From the NCBI GenBank assembly GCA_030386875.1, contig CM059557.1, positions 62,140,514-62,204,513 of the forward strand: a stretch of DNA of 64,000 nt. Reading direction: 5' to 3'. A program made the translations under genes and the position numbers. Every line of letters starts with the position of its first letter. Position 1 is the stretch's first letter. The notes beneath the pieces are model-generated. The model did no database searches. It had not been told where the DNA came from and saw only the letters and a list, made by a program, of their open reading frames with translations. The DNA comes from Morinoia aosen (taxonomy: Eukaryota > Arthropoda > Malacostraca > Amphipoda > Talitridae). Positions 1 to 11,930 of this stretch are shown here, piece after piece.

Positions 1-904
1 TTTTTCAGCACTGAAAAATTGTCTAATTTCAGAGTTGTACCCTCTAGCGGCGCTAGAACTGGTGTATAGTTAATAAAGCCGCTACTTTCTTTCTAGCGTA
101 AGCACTACCCTATATACAAGGTCACATGGAAGCCACTTGGTTACGACATGGATTGTCCATGTTTGCCATATGGGTTCTACTTGCCCATGCTATGTGGAAA
201 CCGCATGGACTTTTGGAAAGTGGCCCCATGTGGTGCCCGCCTGGTTAGGACACATGTAGAGGATGTGGGTCCTACATGGAAACCATATGCCTCGTGGCCA
301 ACCCTCGCTTCTGCCAGCTAGGATCCATGTGGTAATAACGCATGGGTTCCATCTATAAATCAAGCAGACTTACCATGAATTCTGCCGACGTGTATTATAC
401 ATTGTTTCCATGTGGTTATCAAAGTTGGTTGGTCGCTCCGGTGCCGTTGTAATGCCACGTCTTGTAGCAGATGACCTGTTGAGAACACGTCCCCCCAAAA
501 TGCCATTCTCATCACGCACTGAACCTTGATACCATACATGGTTATGTTATGTAAACTGATCGCAAATGTTTCGCGATTTTCTTTGAAGTTATTTATCCGC
601 CGGTACAGTAATTAGTGGCGAAACGAATGGCATCTCAGTATTCATAGGGTTTCATGGCAGCCTCCACCACTCGTTGTCGCGTGTTTTAGTGACATATATA
701 AGTATTATACTCATATTTATGTCACAAGGCTGTTAATTCATAAAGGCGTACATGCATGGTGATTGAAACTTCAACCGACGATCTCGGACTTATTGACTTG
801 TAATATGAGAAATTCAAAAATTGAATTTTTCTAAAATTAAGGCTTTCAAAGAAGACAGAAAACTATGAACCCTCCATGGTATAACTTATACCAAGCTATA
901 TAGG

Positions 905-1882
905 GTCTCCCGACAAAAATGTCCCCGACGTTTTAATTGCTTATATCTCCGCTTCAAATAAACATATTTGAAATATATTTTTTCACAATCTAATACATTT
1001 GGTTTTCTTTTCGAATGTTTTAAATTTCAAGTTTTTGACAACCGTTTAATAACGACTTTACAGTGATCGATTTACTGAAAGAGGTAAAACTAATTGTCCA
1101 AAGGAAATGTTTTAAAAACAACACTGGTGTTATACTTCATTTCTCAATACCTACTGTTAAAAATAATTTCCCAATTATGTATCCTACATACCACCAAGTA
1201 TTCTTTATTTTGGGTTATTCTGAGAGGTTACTCTGAGAGGTTATTCACTTCCTTATTTCATCATTTGAAGACGCCTAAAATGCAGCCCAATAACTACCGA
1301 AAAATTTTCAGCGTGTTGGAATATGAAGCAACGAAAAACTGCAAAATTTAGAAGAGCATTTAATATTCTTCTAATTTTTTGACTGTGTAATACACAGTCT
1401 TCTTTTCTTATCAGGAGAGTTCCTTTCTGGGAATTTTTTATTAAATGTTTTTCTAACTTTTTCACAGTTTTTCAATGCTTCATATTCCAATACGCTGAAA
1501 ATTATTTGATAGTTAGTGAGCTGCATTTTAGGGGTCTTCAAATGATGAAATAAGGAAGTGAATAACCTCTCAGAGGGTTTAGATACTTGGTGGTATGTAG
1601 GACACATCATTGTGAAATTATTTTTAACAGTAGGTATTGAGAAATGAAGAAGAACACCAGTGTTGTTTTTAAAACATTTCCTTTGAACAATTAGTTTTAC
1701 CTCTTTCAGTAAATCGATCACTGTAAAGTGGTTATTAAAAGATTTTCAGAAACTCAAATTATTCAAAAAGGAAACAAAATCACCTACATTGTGAAAAATA
1801 GTAGTGGAAATATGCTAATTTAAAGCGGTGATATAATCAATTAAAAATTCGGGGACATTTTTATGGGACACTCGGTATAGGT
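905..1882. repeat. Large imperfect palindrome, arms about 470 bp
   Basis: The left arm (about 905-1370) reappears as its reverse complement on the right (about 1395-1880). Shared landmarks are ATGTCCCCGA near the outer ends, GATCGATTTACTGAAA, ACAACACTGGTGT, and CTACTGTTAAAAATAATTTC. Open frames inside (for example 1371-1721 on the - strand) follow from the repeat and match no protein I recognise. A related copy lies at 11384-11930. The class of element is unknown to me. Confidence 0.8.
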
Positions 1883-2583
1883 ATTCGTGGTAAAATAACG
1901 GTCATCAATTTTTTCCGTAACAGATATCCGCCAAATTAATATGGAATGGAAAAATTGGCCGTCAAGAAGTAATTTTATGTTTAATTTTGCAACGATTTTC
2001 AGAAAAAATCAAAGTCTACTAATACTATGGCAGCGAACTTCAATATTCAAACTCAAAAAATCATGACACTAGATGAATTGTTCAGTTATGAATTGTTATT
2101 TTCATGAATGCAAATCAAATACCTATAATAAAATGGCAGTGCAAACTTCATCATTCAAAATCAAGGAATCGTACAAGCTGAATTGTACATTCTTATTAAC
2201 ATTTTTTAAAAGTAAATTAAATTCCTTTAACATAATGACAGCGCAAACTTCAATGCTCAAATTTAAAACATCATGATTCTATTTAAATGAACTATGATGA
2301 ATGAATTTAACTTTAAATGCATTAACATTTCTAACAATTCATTTTCAATATATTCAGATTCATATTTAACAGTTGTTAATGCATGGATATGTATTTGAAG
2401 GTCTAAATTTGTTCTTCATACATTTCTATTTTATCAAGGCCAAACATTGACAAAATGAATTCCACTAACAAACCTCAACCATATTGTGAAGACTGATAAA
2501 CCCTAAAAATAAAGGTCAACAGAGTAAATTACGAAATGAGAAATAAGAAACAAAATTTTACAAAGGTAATAATTGGGTCTATG

Positions 2584-3385
2584 TCCAGCGTGATGCAATC
2601 AAAGGAAATGAAAATTTTATTCCCAAGAATCACTAAAGGAACCCATTTAATAACGTTTTACATGAATGACATTCTGCTCTCCGATGCGTTATTTTTGAAT
2701 TATTAAGCTTTGAAGCTATACGTAAAATCGCTTTCCCGCGCAAAATGTGGAACACAGATTACGAACAGGTTGGGTCAGGTAAGGCAAAGTTCGGATCACG
2801 AGGTGTTAAGGTTTTTGCCAGAACTTCGTAGAAATAAAAGAATGATAGAAATTGTTATAAAATAATAAGAAATATTGTTATCAGTTAATAACACCAAAAA
2901 GTTAACGCACAATTTCTCGTATTTGGTGCTTTTGACGTTTTTTTTTAGTCGTCATTATTACGTCGTCACCTTTACAGTCAGCTCATAGATGGCGCCACCT
3001 AATACCGTCACCTTTACAGTCAGCTCATAGATGGCGCCACTTGGTACGGCAGCCGTCATCATGGAGCAGATGTAAACACAATTGTTTGTCACCTTTATGG
3101 GTTGCTTTCAACCTTTATTTATAATTTTCACTAAAAGAACTGTGGCTACCCCTCACGACCCAACTTATTTACGTTTGTAATAGGGGGTTAACTACCGTTA
3201 CTAATGAAATTCTGGTTGGCGCACTCGCTTCCTTTGGCGTGTGGAAGTCAATTTCTAAGTCGAATAATTCTAAAATAACGCATCAGAGAGCAGAATGTTA
3301 TTCATGTAAAACGTTCTTAAATGGGTTCCTTTAGTGATTCTTGGAAATGAAATTTTCATTTCCTTTGATTGCATCACGCTGAACA
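2584..3385. mobile_element. MITE-like element with about 125-bp inverted ends
   Basis: Positions 2584-2705 and the complement of 3258-3385 are nearly identical by eye. Shared landmarks include CAGCGTGATGCAATCAAAGG, AAGAATCACTAAAGGAACCC, and TTTTACATGAAT. Weaker symmetry continues inward (GTTGGGTC near 2769 and again on the complement near 3160). The roughly 550-bp interior has no coding potential I can see. It fits a non-autonomous DNA transposon nested in the larger element at 48-4925. Confidence 0.75.
2964..3040 (+). repeat. Direct repeat of 35 bp at 42-bp spacing, core AGATGGCGCCAC
   Basis: CGTCACCTTTACAGTCAGCT followed by CATAGATGGCGCCAC occurs at 2964-2998 and again, without change, at 3006-3040. 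It lies in the interior of the MITE-like element. Confidence 0.85.
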
Positions 3386-4925
3386 TTTACCAATAATTGT
3401 ACTGATGGATTTCTCATTGAGTATTTCAAATTAAAATACTTACGTATATATATATGTATATATATATTTTCTTACTAGTTCAAATACCACAGTAAACTTT
3501 AGAGAAAAAACGTTCAAAAATACTATTTCAATCATGACTAGTTTAGTACAACAATATGAAATACAAGCTAGGCCTACAATATTCTTTCAGCAAAGGGGGA
3601 GAAATGGCTTACAGTCATCGAAAGGCTTGCACATGTATACGAATTAAAACTCTGCATATTTATCTTCCACTTCTAGTAACTTATCACTTCCCATCACAAC
3701 GGAGCGCTTATGAGAGAAAATATTGTAATAAAATCAGATGTTGTTAATGACCTGTTAATGACAGAAATTGGCTACAGTTCAACAGAAAGTTATTTACCTG
3801 CTATATCGTCTTAACCAGCAGCGCATAAGAACTAAGCTCAGATTTAATGATTTCAACATAGATTATGAAAAGCTTGTCACATTAATTATCCCTTTCATTC
3901 ACTAACACTATGAATTGAAATATATTCCTTGAAATGTAGAGGAGCACACTTGACACTGATCACGTCACGAGATGAAGTAAGTAACGGTCACGAGTGACGC
4001 AATACGGAAGTTGAACCATGGCGCAAGAGCGTCGGAGGAGAGGGGCAGGGGAGGGGGATCCGTGAAATCAAGTCTGCAGAGCTGCCAGATGCGCATGCTT
4101 TCGAAACCGAAATTTCAAAACTTATCCAAATAGATATATGTGTGTGTATCAATTCATTTATTGGTGTGTTCTGTCCTCTAGTATTATTAAACGAAAGCTT
4201 TTGAAATGGTACCTCACGCATATAAAGGATTCATTTATCACAATTATTTGTTCAATGAGATTAAGAGCATATATTTCACGGGCCATGATAACCTTATTAG
4301 TTATACAAATGTTTAAAATGAGCATTACAACTGATTAAGACACAATTAAGTCTTACAAAGGCGAATGTTAGATTTTATAATACACGGAATATATTTTATC
4401 TCAGCTTGATCCTGAATACTACAAAAAATAAAGTATATATTTTTGACCCAGAAGCAAATAGCAGTCAAATTTGAGACTAATCAGACGTGCAAACGGGTAA
4501 TGCCCGTTTGTTATAAATTTGTTATAAATTTGTTATAAATGCAGTATTTAATATGTGCTCTGAAAGGTATCTCTGCGATTTTATCAAAACACGAGTAACA
4601 GCAATTTTATTATAGATATAAATACAATATTTTTATAGCCGTTCAAAATCCAGTACGTTGCAAACACACGGGCCTTCCATGTGGATAAATTTATTTAAGC
4701 CAATGTGGTAGCTAATAGGAAACCCCACGTGGACCCCACGTAACAAATCCAGCATGCAATGTACTAACATGGCTATGATGAGTATATTCAGTGGCAAATC
4801 CATTTTGCCAGCTGAAATCCACAAGACCAGCAACTAACCATGTGGTTTCCATGTGACATTGTATGTAGGGTAGAACCCCTAGGTTCGAGAATTACTAGTT
4901 GCGCTACTAGCGCCGCTAGGTTTCT

Positions 4926-7900
4926 AGCTAATTTCAAGCGCTACCCAATCAGGAATGGCTTCACCGATCTTTAAAGATTATTGCGGTTTATGGAAAACCT
5001 TTTTTGCAGATCATTGAAGATCTTCGCCGAAGTTTATGCCTTTAGTGCAGATTTAATACAGGATTAGTGCAGTAAATGTCTGGTTTTGAAGAGCAGATCG
5101 GCATCGATTTTCTGCTAAGATCTTCACAGACCAAGAGCGAAAAATTTCAGTAATCTGCAGTAAACTACAATGATCAATGAAAATCTTTTAGAGGAAATCT
5201 TTTCGATCTTTACCAAATGGATGAAAAAACACATGGATATAATAATGCACGTTATACCCAGCAACAAAACCGTTTATCCATTTAAAACCACAGTAGAGCT
5301 CTTCGGTAAAAAATTAAAACATTAGCATCCGTAACTAGAAATAAAACTAAACTACCAATACAATCATTCGGTACTGCAACCCCATTTCTAACATCAATCT
5401 TTAGCAAATAAAAAAGATAGGAATGTAATCCTAGTTATTTATGACTTTGAACCTGTGTCAAGAGGGCAGCATGTCGCACAAATCCCTCCCTCCCTTACAT
5501 TTCTTAAACTCGTAGATCATTGTGGGACACAACGCTGAGATGAGCTATGGCCTTAACAAACCATCTTTTTACATCCTTGCCGTGAGACTGACTGGACTAG
5601 AGTAAAACGTGGCGACTCAAGAGCCGCAGCAATGTTTTTAAACAGAGTGATGTAAAAATTGATTGTGTATAAGAAAGTTTTAGCCTCCCATTACCACGTC
5701 AAATATGTTCAAAGAGAGGAAGGATGAAAGCACCATTTGGTATGGAGTTAAGGGGGCCCTCCGAGGCCCCTTTTCTCTCCGATTGTCATTTTTCATGTTT
5801 TTGTTAAAAAACAGTAGGCTAAGAAAGAAGTTGATGAAACAAGAAAAAAATTTAAGAAGAAAGTAGTAGGCGCTGAAAAATAGGACAGCAGTTGTTGTAA
5901 TATAGGTGATATGATACATATATATAGGCAAAACCGACACTACAGAGCCGACAACCGGCAGATAGATGCTGCGCGGGCCGAGGGGGCTTAGAAAGAAAGG
6001 GACATCAGGAGAAGGGAGGAGCACGTAAGGGGTGGCGACGGTATTGAAAGCTAGCTCGAAAACTACACACCTTATGACACGAGAGCAACTTGAATGTGTA
6101 GCATAGAAAAATAGCGGATCAAAAGTAATAACCGACGAGTAAGGGAACTAGGGAATATATGCATCTGAGAAGAATATGTTAGAGGGAAATGCGCGTAGCA
6201 ATACCAAATGTTGTGAAGTGGAGAACACGTCATAGGTGACGCGTGAGAACCATCCAATAGGGAGAAGCCACGCAGTTTCAAAGGCCTCCACTCTGCCGGT
6301 ACGTAGCTATAATGCGGCGGGGGTATAAAAAGGGTGAAAGGCGTAGAACCGGTCTATTTTTGCCTGGAGCGGTGTCAAGGATGTAGGCTGTCTGAGAGCT
6401 GGAGAGTTGAGAACACTTGGCTAATTTGTGAAAAGAGGATGTTCGTATTGAAACGCAATTCTTAAATTTGGCTTAATAATTCATTGTGGAGTCATCGAAG
6501 CGTAGTATGTCTAACTTTTGGGACGCAGTGATTTCATTTTATGGCAGAAATGCCAATTAGTTGTTTTCATTTTATTACATTGATGCTCTCAAACAGGATG
6601 CTTTGCATTGGGCTTTTGGTATGAGGGTAAAGTGATCATTTCTTAAAGGGGGATTTAAGTACGTTCACATCTCAGGGAATAGATTATGCAACCCTGTTTA
6701 TTTATTCCAGGCGGGTAGGGTTGTAGCGCCGCAACCGGTGTGCTCTCCACAACCGAGGGCAGTAGCTGCAGCCGGGCATTCTCAGTCTTGAAGGGGGCAG
6801 CCAGCCTCATATGAGGGTCCTGCCACTACCGGCCGACGACAGGAAATCAACAGAGAAGATAATTCAGTGAATTAAAGCATTATCAAGAGAGCGAATTCTT
6901 CATAGTAGGGAGAGCTCTCAAGTGGTAATTTTGGAGAAGAAAAAGACGAAGTGGCACGCTGAACAATGCAAATCCATACTGGCGCGCTATATCCATGATG
7001 AAATAGGTAGCGTGTGCAAATTTTTCAAGGATGTCGAGTCTATGTTGGGTGCAATGTGAAGTGTTCTCCTCATTATGAAGACCGTGTGGTAAGCAGGATT
7101 TTTATGTCATGTATTATGTTTTTCCCCGTTTGTCGATGCAGCCAAGGTGTAGCCATCTCATTGTGCCAGATAAAAGTGTCATGTCGCAGATCATGAGCAA
7201 CTTGCCTGAGGGCACTGGTGCGCATTTCATTGTTGCGATCATATATTCCCTGTGCCAGTATCCACGTGTTCATTAGTAAAAGAAAACTCATTTTAATCTT
7301 TCAATTCTTTTATTCTCCATGTCTGTTATACAGGTGTACGCAAACATAAAAGTGCAATACTATTAAATTGCGGGGGTTGAGATTCCCTCAAGCGTCTGGG
7401 AAGGGGGTCATAACGGTCATAAACCACCCTTTTCTCATTTCGCGACACAGTGAACCGAAAAAAGATGGTCCGGAACAGTGGTCCAGGAGCTGCCAGTTGT
7501 GCACATCTGCTTTAAATTTAAAAAATAAATATCAATCATATAATTTTATAACACACATTATTACACGTATATTGGTTTGACAGAAACGAGTATTTTAAAT
7601 ATTTTAGGTAAGCGCCTCCGATGAATTTTGTCATCTATTCCATTGAGACACTTCATTTTTTAGTAAAAATGTATATCGACTATTGTCCACTTGTCCCTCA
7701 ATAATTTCACGAGATTAGTGAATTAGAATCAGTGTATGTTTACTTTAAGAGGAATGATTTGCATCTATTGCAAAACCTAAAATTTAAAATACAGGTCGTG
7801 AGAGGCTGCTGCTGTCAGGTGAAAGAGTACCATTACCACATAAAGTTCCACATTTACAACATTGCAAATACCTTGTTGCACGAACATTTAATTATGATAA

Positions 7901-8394
7901 AGAGCTTATGGCTTTTTAGCGTAGTTACGATACACAATGTTGCGCAGCTAGCAAAACCATTTTTAAAGTTTTTCGCTAATGCATACAGTTGCAAACAATG
8001 CTATTGGAAAAAGAATAAATTGATACCTTTAAAACGTGAATATTTAAACGGCCAGTGTTCAGCAAAAACGAGTATGCACAGCCTCCCTCTTTGACGACAG
8101 ATGCACGACTAATTTCTTCACACAAACTAGCCCAGCTAAGCCCACATGAGCAGCCTGAGATGAAGTTCTACAGGGTTCCATTCCTCGTCCTCGCTTCCGA
8201 TGTTTGATGCCGAGACTTTCAACTGAGATGCATTTTCATCCAAGCCTGAAGTAACTCCAGCAAAGATGATCCTCGTTTACCGTGGCAGTCTCGGGCTTTT
8301 CTTGCCTCCAATCCCAATTCTCAGTGCAATCTAAAATTAAAAAGTAGCTGTAGAATAATCCTGTACAATGAGGTAAAAACTATGTACCAATCAA
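4926..8394. other. No recognisable gene
   Basis: Reading both strands, I see only short open frames without recognisable domains. Two GC-richer patches stand out: about 6250-6850, with a TATA-like box, and about 8100-8335, discussed as a possible 3' exon of the cadherin gene. They may be remnants of unrecognised mobile elements. Confidence 0.5.
6324..6332 (+). promoter_or_regulatory. TATA-box-like site
   Basis: TATAAAAAG sits in a GC-rich setting (GCGGCGGGGGTATAAAAAGG). A start site would be expected about 30 bases downstream, but no gene is recognised after it. It could be the promoter of a decayed retroelement. Confidence 0.25.
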
Positions 8395-8648
8395 CATAGT
8401 ATGCTGCAGGTGGTGTGCTGTAGTGGTATGCTGCAGATGGTGTGCTGCAGGTGGTGTGCTACAGGTGGTATGCTGCATGTGGTGTGTTGCAGGTGGTGTG
8501 CTGCACGTGGTATGCCACAAGTGGTCTGCTGCAGGTGGTATACTGCAAGTGGTATGCTGCAGGTGACATGCTGCTGGTGGAGTGCTGCAGGTAGTTTGAT
8601 GCAGGTGGTATGCTGCAGGCGGTGTGCTGCAGGTAGTGTGCTGCAGCG
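8395..8648. repeat. Minisatellite, about 15-bp unit (GTGCTGCAGGTGGTA type)
   Basis: About 17 imperfect units of TGCTGCAGGTGGTRTG run without interruption. Because the unit is a multiple of three it gives open frames on both strands, which should not be taken as genes. Confidence 0.9.
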
Positions 8649-11383
8649 AATTATCGCCGTTCGATGGACGTCACCCATCAAACGTGTGTTTTGAAATTGT
8701 TGCGTACACTGTATTATGCTTCAAACAATATGTCGAATATTTAATTTCATTTTCAGACTTTTCCCAAAATGTACACAACATATTAATGGACACTTTAAAA
8801 TGCTGTACAATAAGAACATTGGAGCGTTCACTTGCGTTCATTTCTGTGCTTACGATATATTTGGGTGTGTTTATATTTCATTCTTCAACGAAATATCACC
8901 CATCAGCTGAAATAGTTTGATAAATCACGCAGGAGTTAAAGCTGCAAATGTACTTTATTTCACGATCAGTTTTATTACTCAGTCTTTCCAAGTTTTAATG
9001 AAAGGATGTTAGTTTAGTTTTTTTTTCAAATATTTGAACTTGAAGAATTATTATATTTTAACAATGTCATGAAATTTTAAACTCTAACGTGAAAGAGGAA
9101 TTTAGTCGTTACATGTGTTTTAAACATGTCGCAAACCCAAGTCCTTATAAAATATTATGGATCAAATTATTGTTATTATAAGTTAGCCTTCCCAGTTTGA
9201 ATCAGAATTAAATAACAAAAAGGCATAATCTATTACGCCCTTAAAGCGTTGCATACACACGTGAAATATTCGCAATGTTTTTTCGTCTAGTATTATGTAC
9301 TACTTCAAAAATTTATTTCGAACATTCAAACGTTACTGTCCGTAAGCCAATTTTTATGGTAACTTAAAATTTGATCAAGGAGCTCGTTCAATGCACTCGT
9401 GATTCAATCTCTCAGTTCATGACAACGAGTGAGTCATCGAGCATCGCGTAGGTAGTTAGTGATTTTGTTAGGTCGCGATTGGTGTTGTGACTGTGTTCTT
9501 CGCAATTATTGAATTAGATAAATTGTGACGTAGTATTGCATAAGATGCCCAAAACATGTTTTATTATATATTATATTTATATATTTATTTATTATTTATT
9601 ATTATCTATTAGATTGTTTACCTGATTGACCGTTGTGCACATCCTTAGATCTTTCTTCATAAATAAATTGTTTAAATTGTTTAAATTGTTTCTAGTCGGT
9701 AGGCGAGCTCAAGCTGAGTTCATTTTTCTATACTTAGTTATGTGAAGTGTTTTCCGACCAACCATTTTGAAATTAAATCAGTGGTATTCATACCAAAGTA
9801 CTCTGGATAGATTACAGAGCATGTTTACGAAACAGATCACATTCACTTGTTTCATTTACAAGTTATGTTCATGAACATTGGACGCATGAAGAAAGTTGAA
9901 TTGTTTATGTAAACTCAGTTGAAGCAGCTCTACTGGAGAGCTCGATAAATAAATAAATAGGTAATCCGCTATGTTTCACGCTACGATAATAAAGAATTAT
10001 GTTGGTAGATGTGGAATGTCTCTTTCCCCATGATTTGTTACATTTCTTCATGAACGATTTTTCTGAATTATTTTTTGCTTGTAAACAGAATTGATTGAGC
10101 TCCATTGTTTTTTCATATCGTTTTTGAGTCGTGATAATTAGAGTATAAAACTATTTAAATGATGCGCTTGGTATCCTGTGCGGGGGCACATGTTGCCATG
10201 AAAGGATGTCCTCAAAATAGTCCCTTCAATATCCCATCTCCTGGAAATACCTTTGTTGTATTAAGGGAGGCTTAAATTACATTTGGTAAATGATAACAAT
10301 GAAAAATTATAATTGTTCTGCAAGATTCTTTGAAGAAATATAAATTTAATACTATAACTCATGTGTAACAGAGTGCCCTCAAAGACTGGTTTCTTTTTTC
10401 AAATATGTATTGATGTCACCATATGTTACTCATCTTCCCCATATTAATAAGTTTAATTGTATGTTGACCTCGAACGAAAAATAAGACCAACATGCTTTTT
10501 ACAGTGCTTTGCTTCAGTGCCAACAAGAACAGAGAAGAACGCTGGTGATAATCAAAACTTAGAGTTTATAATGAAAAATTGAGTGCTGTAAATACATAAC
10601 ATGGCTAAAAAATGGCACTGCGTGGTATGACTCCTGCACTTTTGGGACTTTATATTGGGACTTTTTACATTGTAATTAGTTATTGTTTTGTCTTTTCTTA
10701 ATGATAATTTTTATTCATTTTTTTTTATCCATGTTAGCTCGTCTTTCTGTCTTCAACTATTCTCTTGTTTAATTTGTTTTTCAAGATTTGTAATTCTGTG
10801 CATTGAGTCCTGCGCAACAGTGCACCCAATATATCATTTGAGGGTATGGTTTGTTGGAAATATTTTTTTTCGTATATAATTGCACTAATCATGCTTTACT
10901 TTTTTCTAAAACCTTATTCGTAAGGCCAATAAATTTATTTGTAGTTCACTGCTTTTATTTTTCATTTGGTTCTCTATTGAAATATTTTCCTGTGTTTGAA
11001 CTTATAAAAAATGCTATTCAGCATCCAGCCAATTCTACAAAGAATAATACATGTATAAAAGGTGTTGAATAATTCGATGCATATATTTTTACCATATACA
11101 GAAAAACTCGAAATAAAACGATTTTCATAAGTGACAAAACTCTTTGCTACCGAGAAATAATGATGTAACCGACGAGTAAAATCTAACTTCTTTGGCAGGC
11201 TGTTGGCGCGCGCTTCAGGCTATTCCTACGATAATCTGTAATTATTTCAGGTCATCATTTCTCGAAAACGAAGGAGTTCAGAGGTTTGTGTCACTCATGA
11301 AAATCGTTCTATTTTGTTTTTTTCGGTATATAGTTAAAATATGTACATCGCATAACACAACACCATGTATTCACCGCGTGTTC
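8649..11383. other. No recognisable gene
   Basis: AT-rich sequence with low-complexity patches: TATTTATTATTTATTATTAT near 9570-9610 and four AAATTGTTT-like units near 9665-9692. No domain, splice-consistent exon or structural RNA was recognised. Confidence 0.5.
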
Positions 11384-11930
11384 CACAAAAATGTCCCCGA
11401 CTTTTTAATTGATTATATCTCCGCTTTAAATTGACATGTCTTTTTTCACAATGTAGTAAATTTTGTTTACATTTCGAATAATATAAGTTATGTAAAATCG
11501 TTTAATAACCACTTTACAATGATCGATTTACTGAAATAGGTAGAAAAACTAATTGTTCAAAGGAAAAGTATCATAAACAACACTGGTGTACTTCTTCATT
11601 TCTCAATACCTACTGTTAAAAATAATTTCACAATGATGTATCCTACGTACCACCTAGTAATTAAACCCTATGAGAGGTTATTTACTTTTTTCATCATTTG
11701 AAGATACCAAAAATACAGCTCACTAACGATGAAAGAATTTTCATCGAATTGGAATTGAAGCTACGAAAAACTGTGAAAAAGTTGCAAGAGCATTTAATTT
11801 TCTTTCTAATATTCTAGCTATGCGATACACTGTCTTCTTATCAGGGGAGTTCCTTTCCGGAAATTTTTCAGTCAGTGCTTTTCTAACTTTTCAATGTGTT
11901 TGATATTGAATGTGTATGACATTGATATTC
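11384..11930 (+). repeat. Second copy of the 905-1882 repeat family, one arm plus centre
   Basis: This stretch follows the left arm of the palindrome (ATGTCCCCGA, TATATCTCCGCTT, GATCGATTTACTGAAA, AACAACACTGGTGT). It then continues into what is the central part of the other copy (ACTGTCTTCTTATCAGG, AGTTCCTTTC, TTTTCTAACTTTT). It contains one arm only, so the palindrome at 905-1882 may come from two head-to-head insertions rather than from a foldback design. Confidence 0.75.

Larger units (their letters stand above)
48..4925. mobile_element. Inverted-repeat-bounded element rich in CATGTGG/CCACATG motifs
   Basis: Both ends carry the palindromic core CTAGCGGCGCTAG (near 50 and near 4910). Just inside each is a matching stretch, CTACCCTATATACAAGGTCA on the left and CTACCCTACATACAATGTCA on the complement of the right. 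Further inside, both ends hold degenerate short repeats built on CATGTGG / CCACATGG (about 120-430 and 4670-4860). This looks like a non-autonomous foldback-type element that later received the other elements found inside it. No transposase reading frame is visible. Its exact ends and target duplication are not resolved, and the left end lies close to the window edge. Confidence 0.55.

Noticed and set aside
3440-3475. TATATA-rich stretch as a promoter
   Set aside because: Simple AT microsatellite with no downstream gene.
8391-8694. Open frames on both strands at the 15-bp minisatellite
   Set aside because: Same reason: periodic sequence, repetitive product, no domain.
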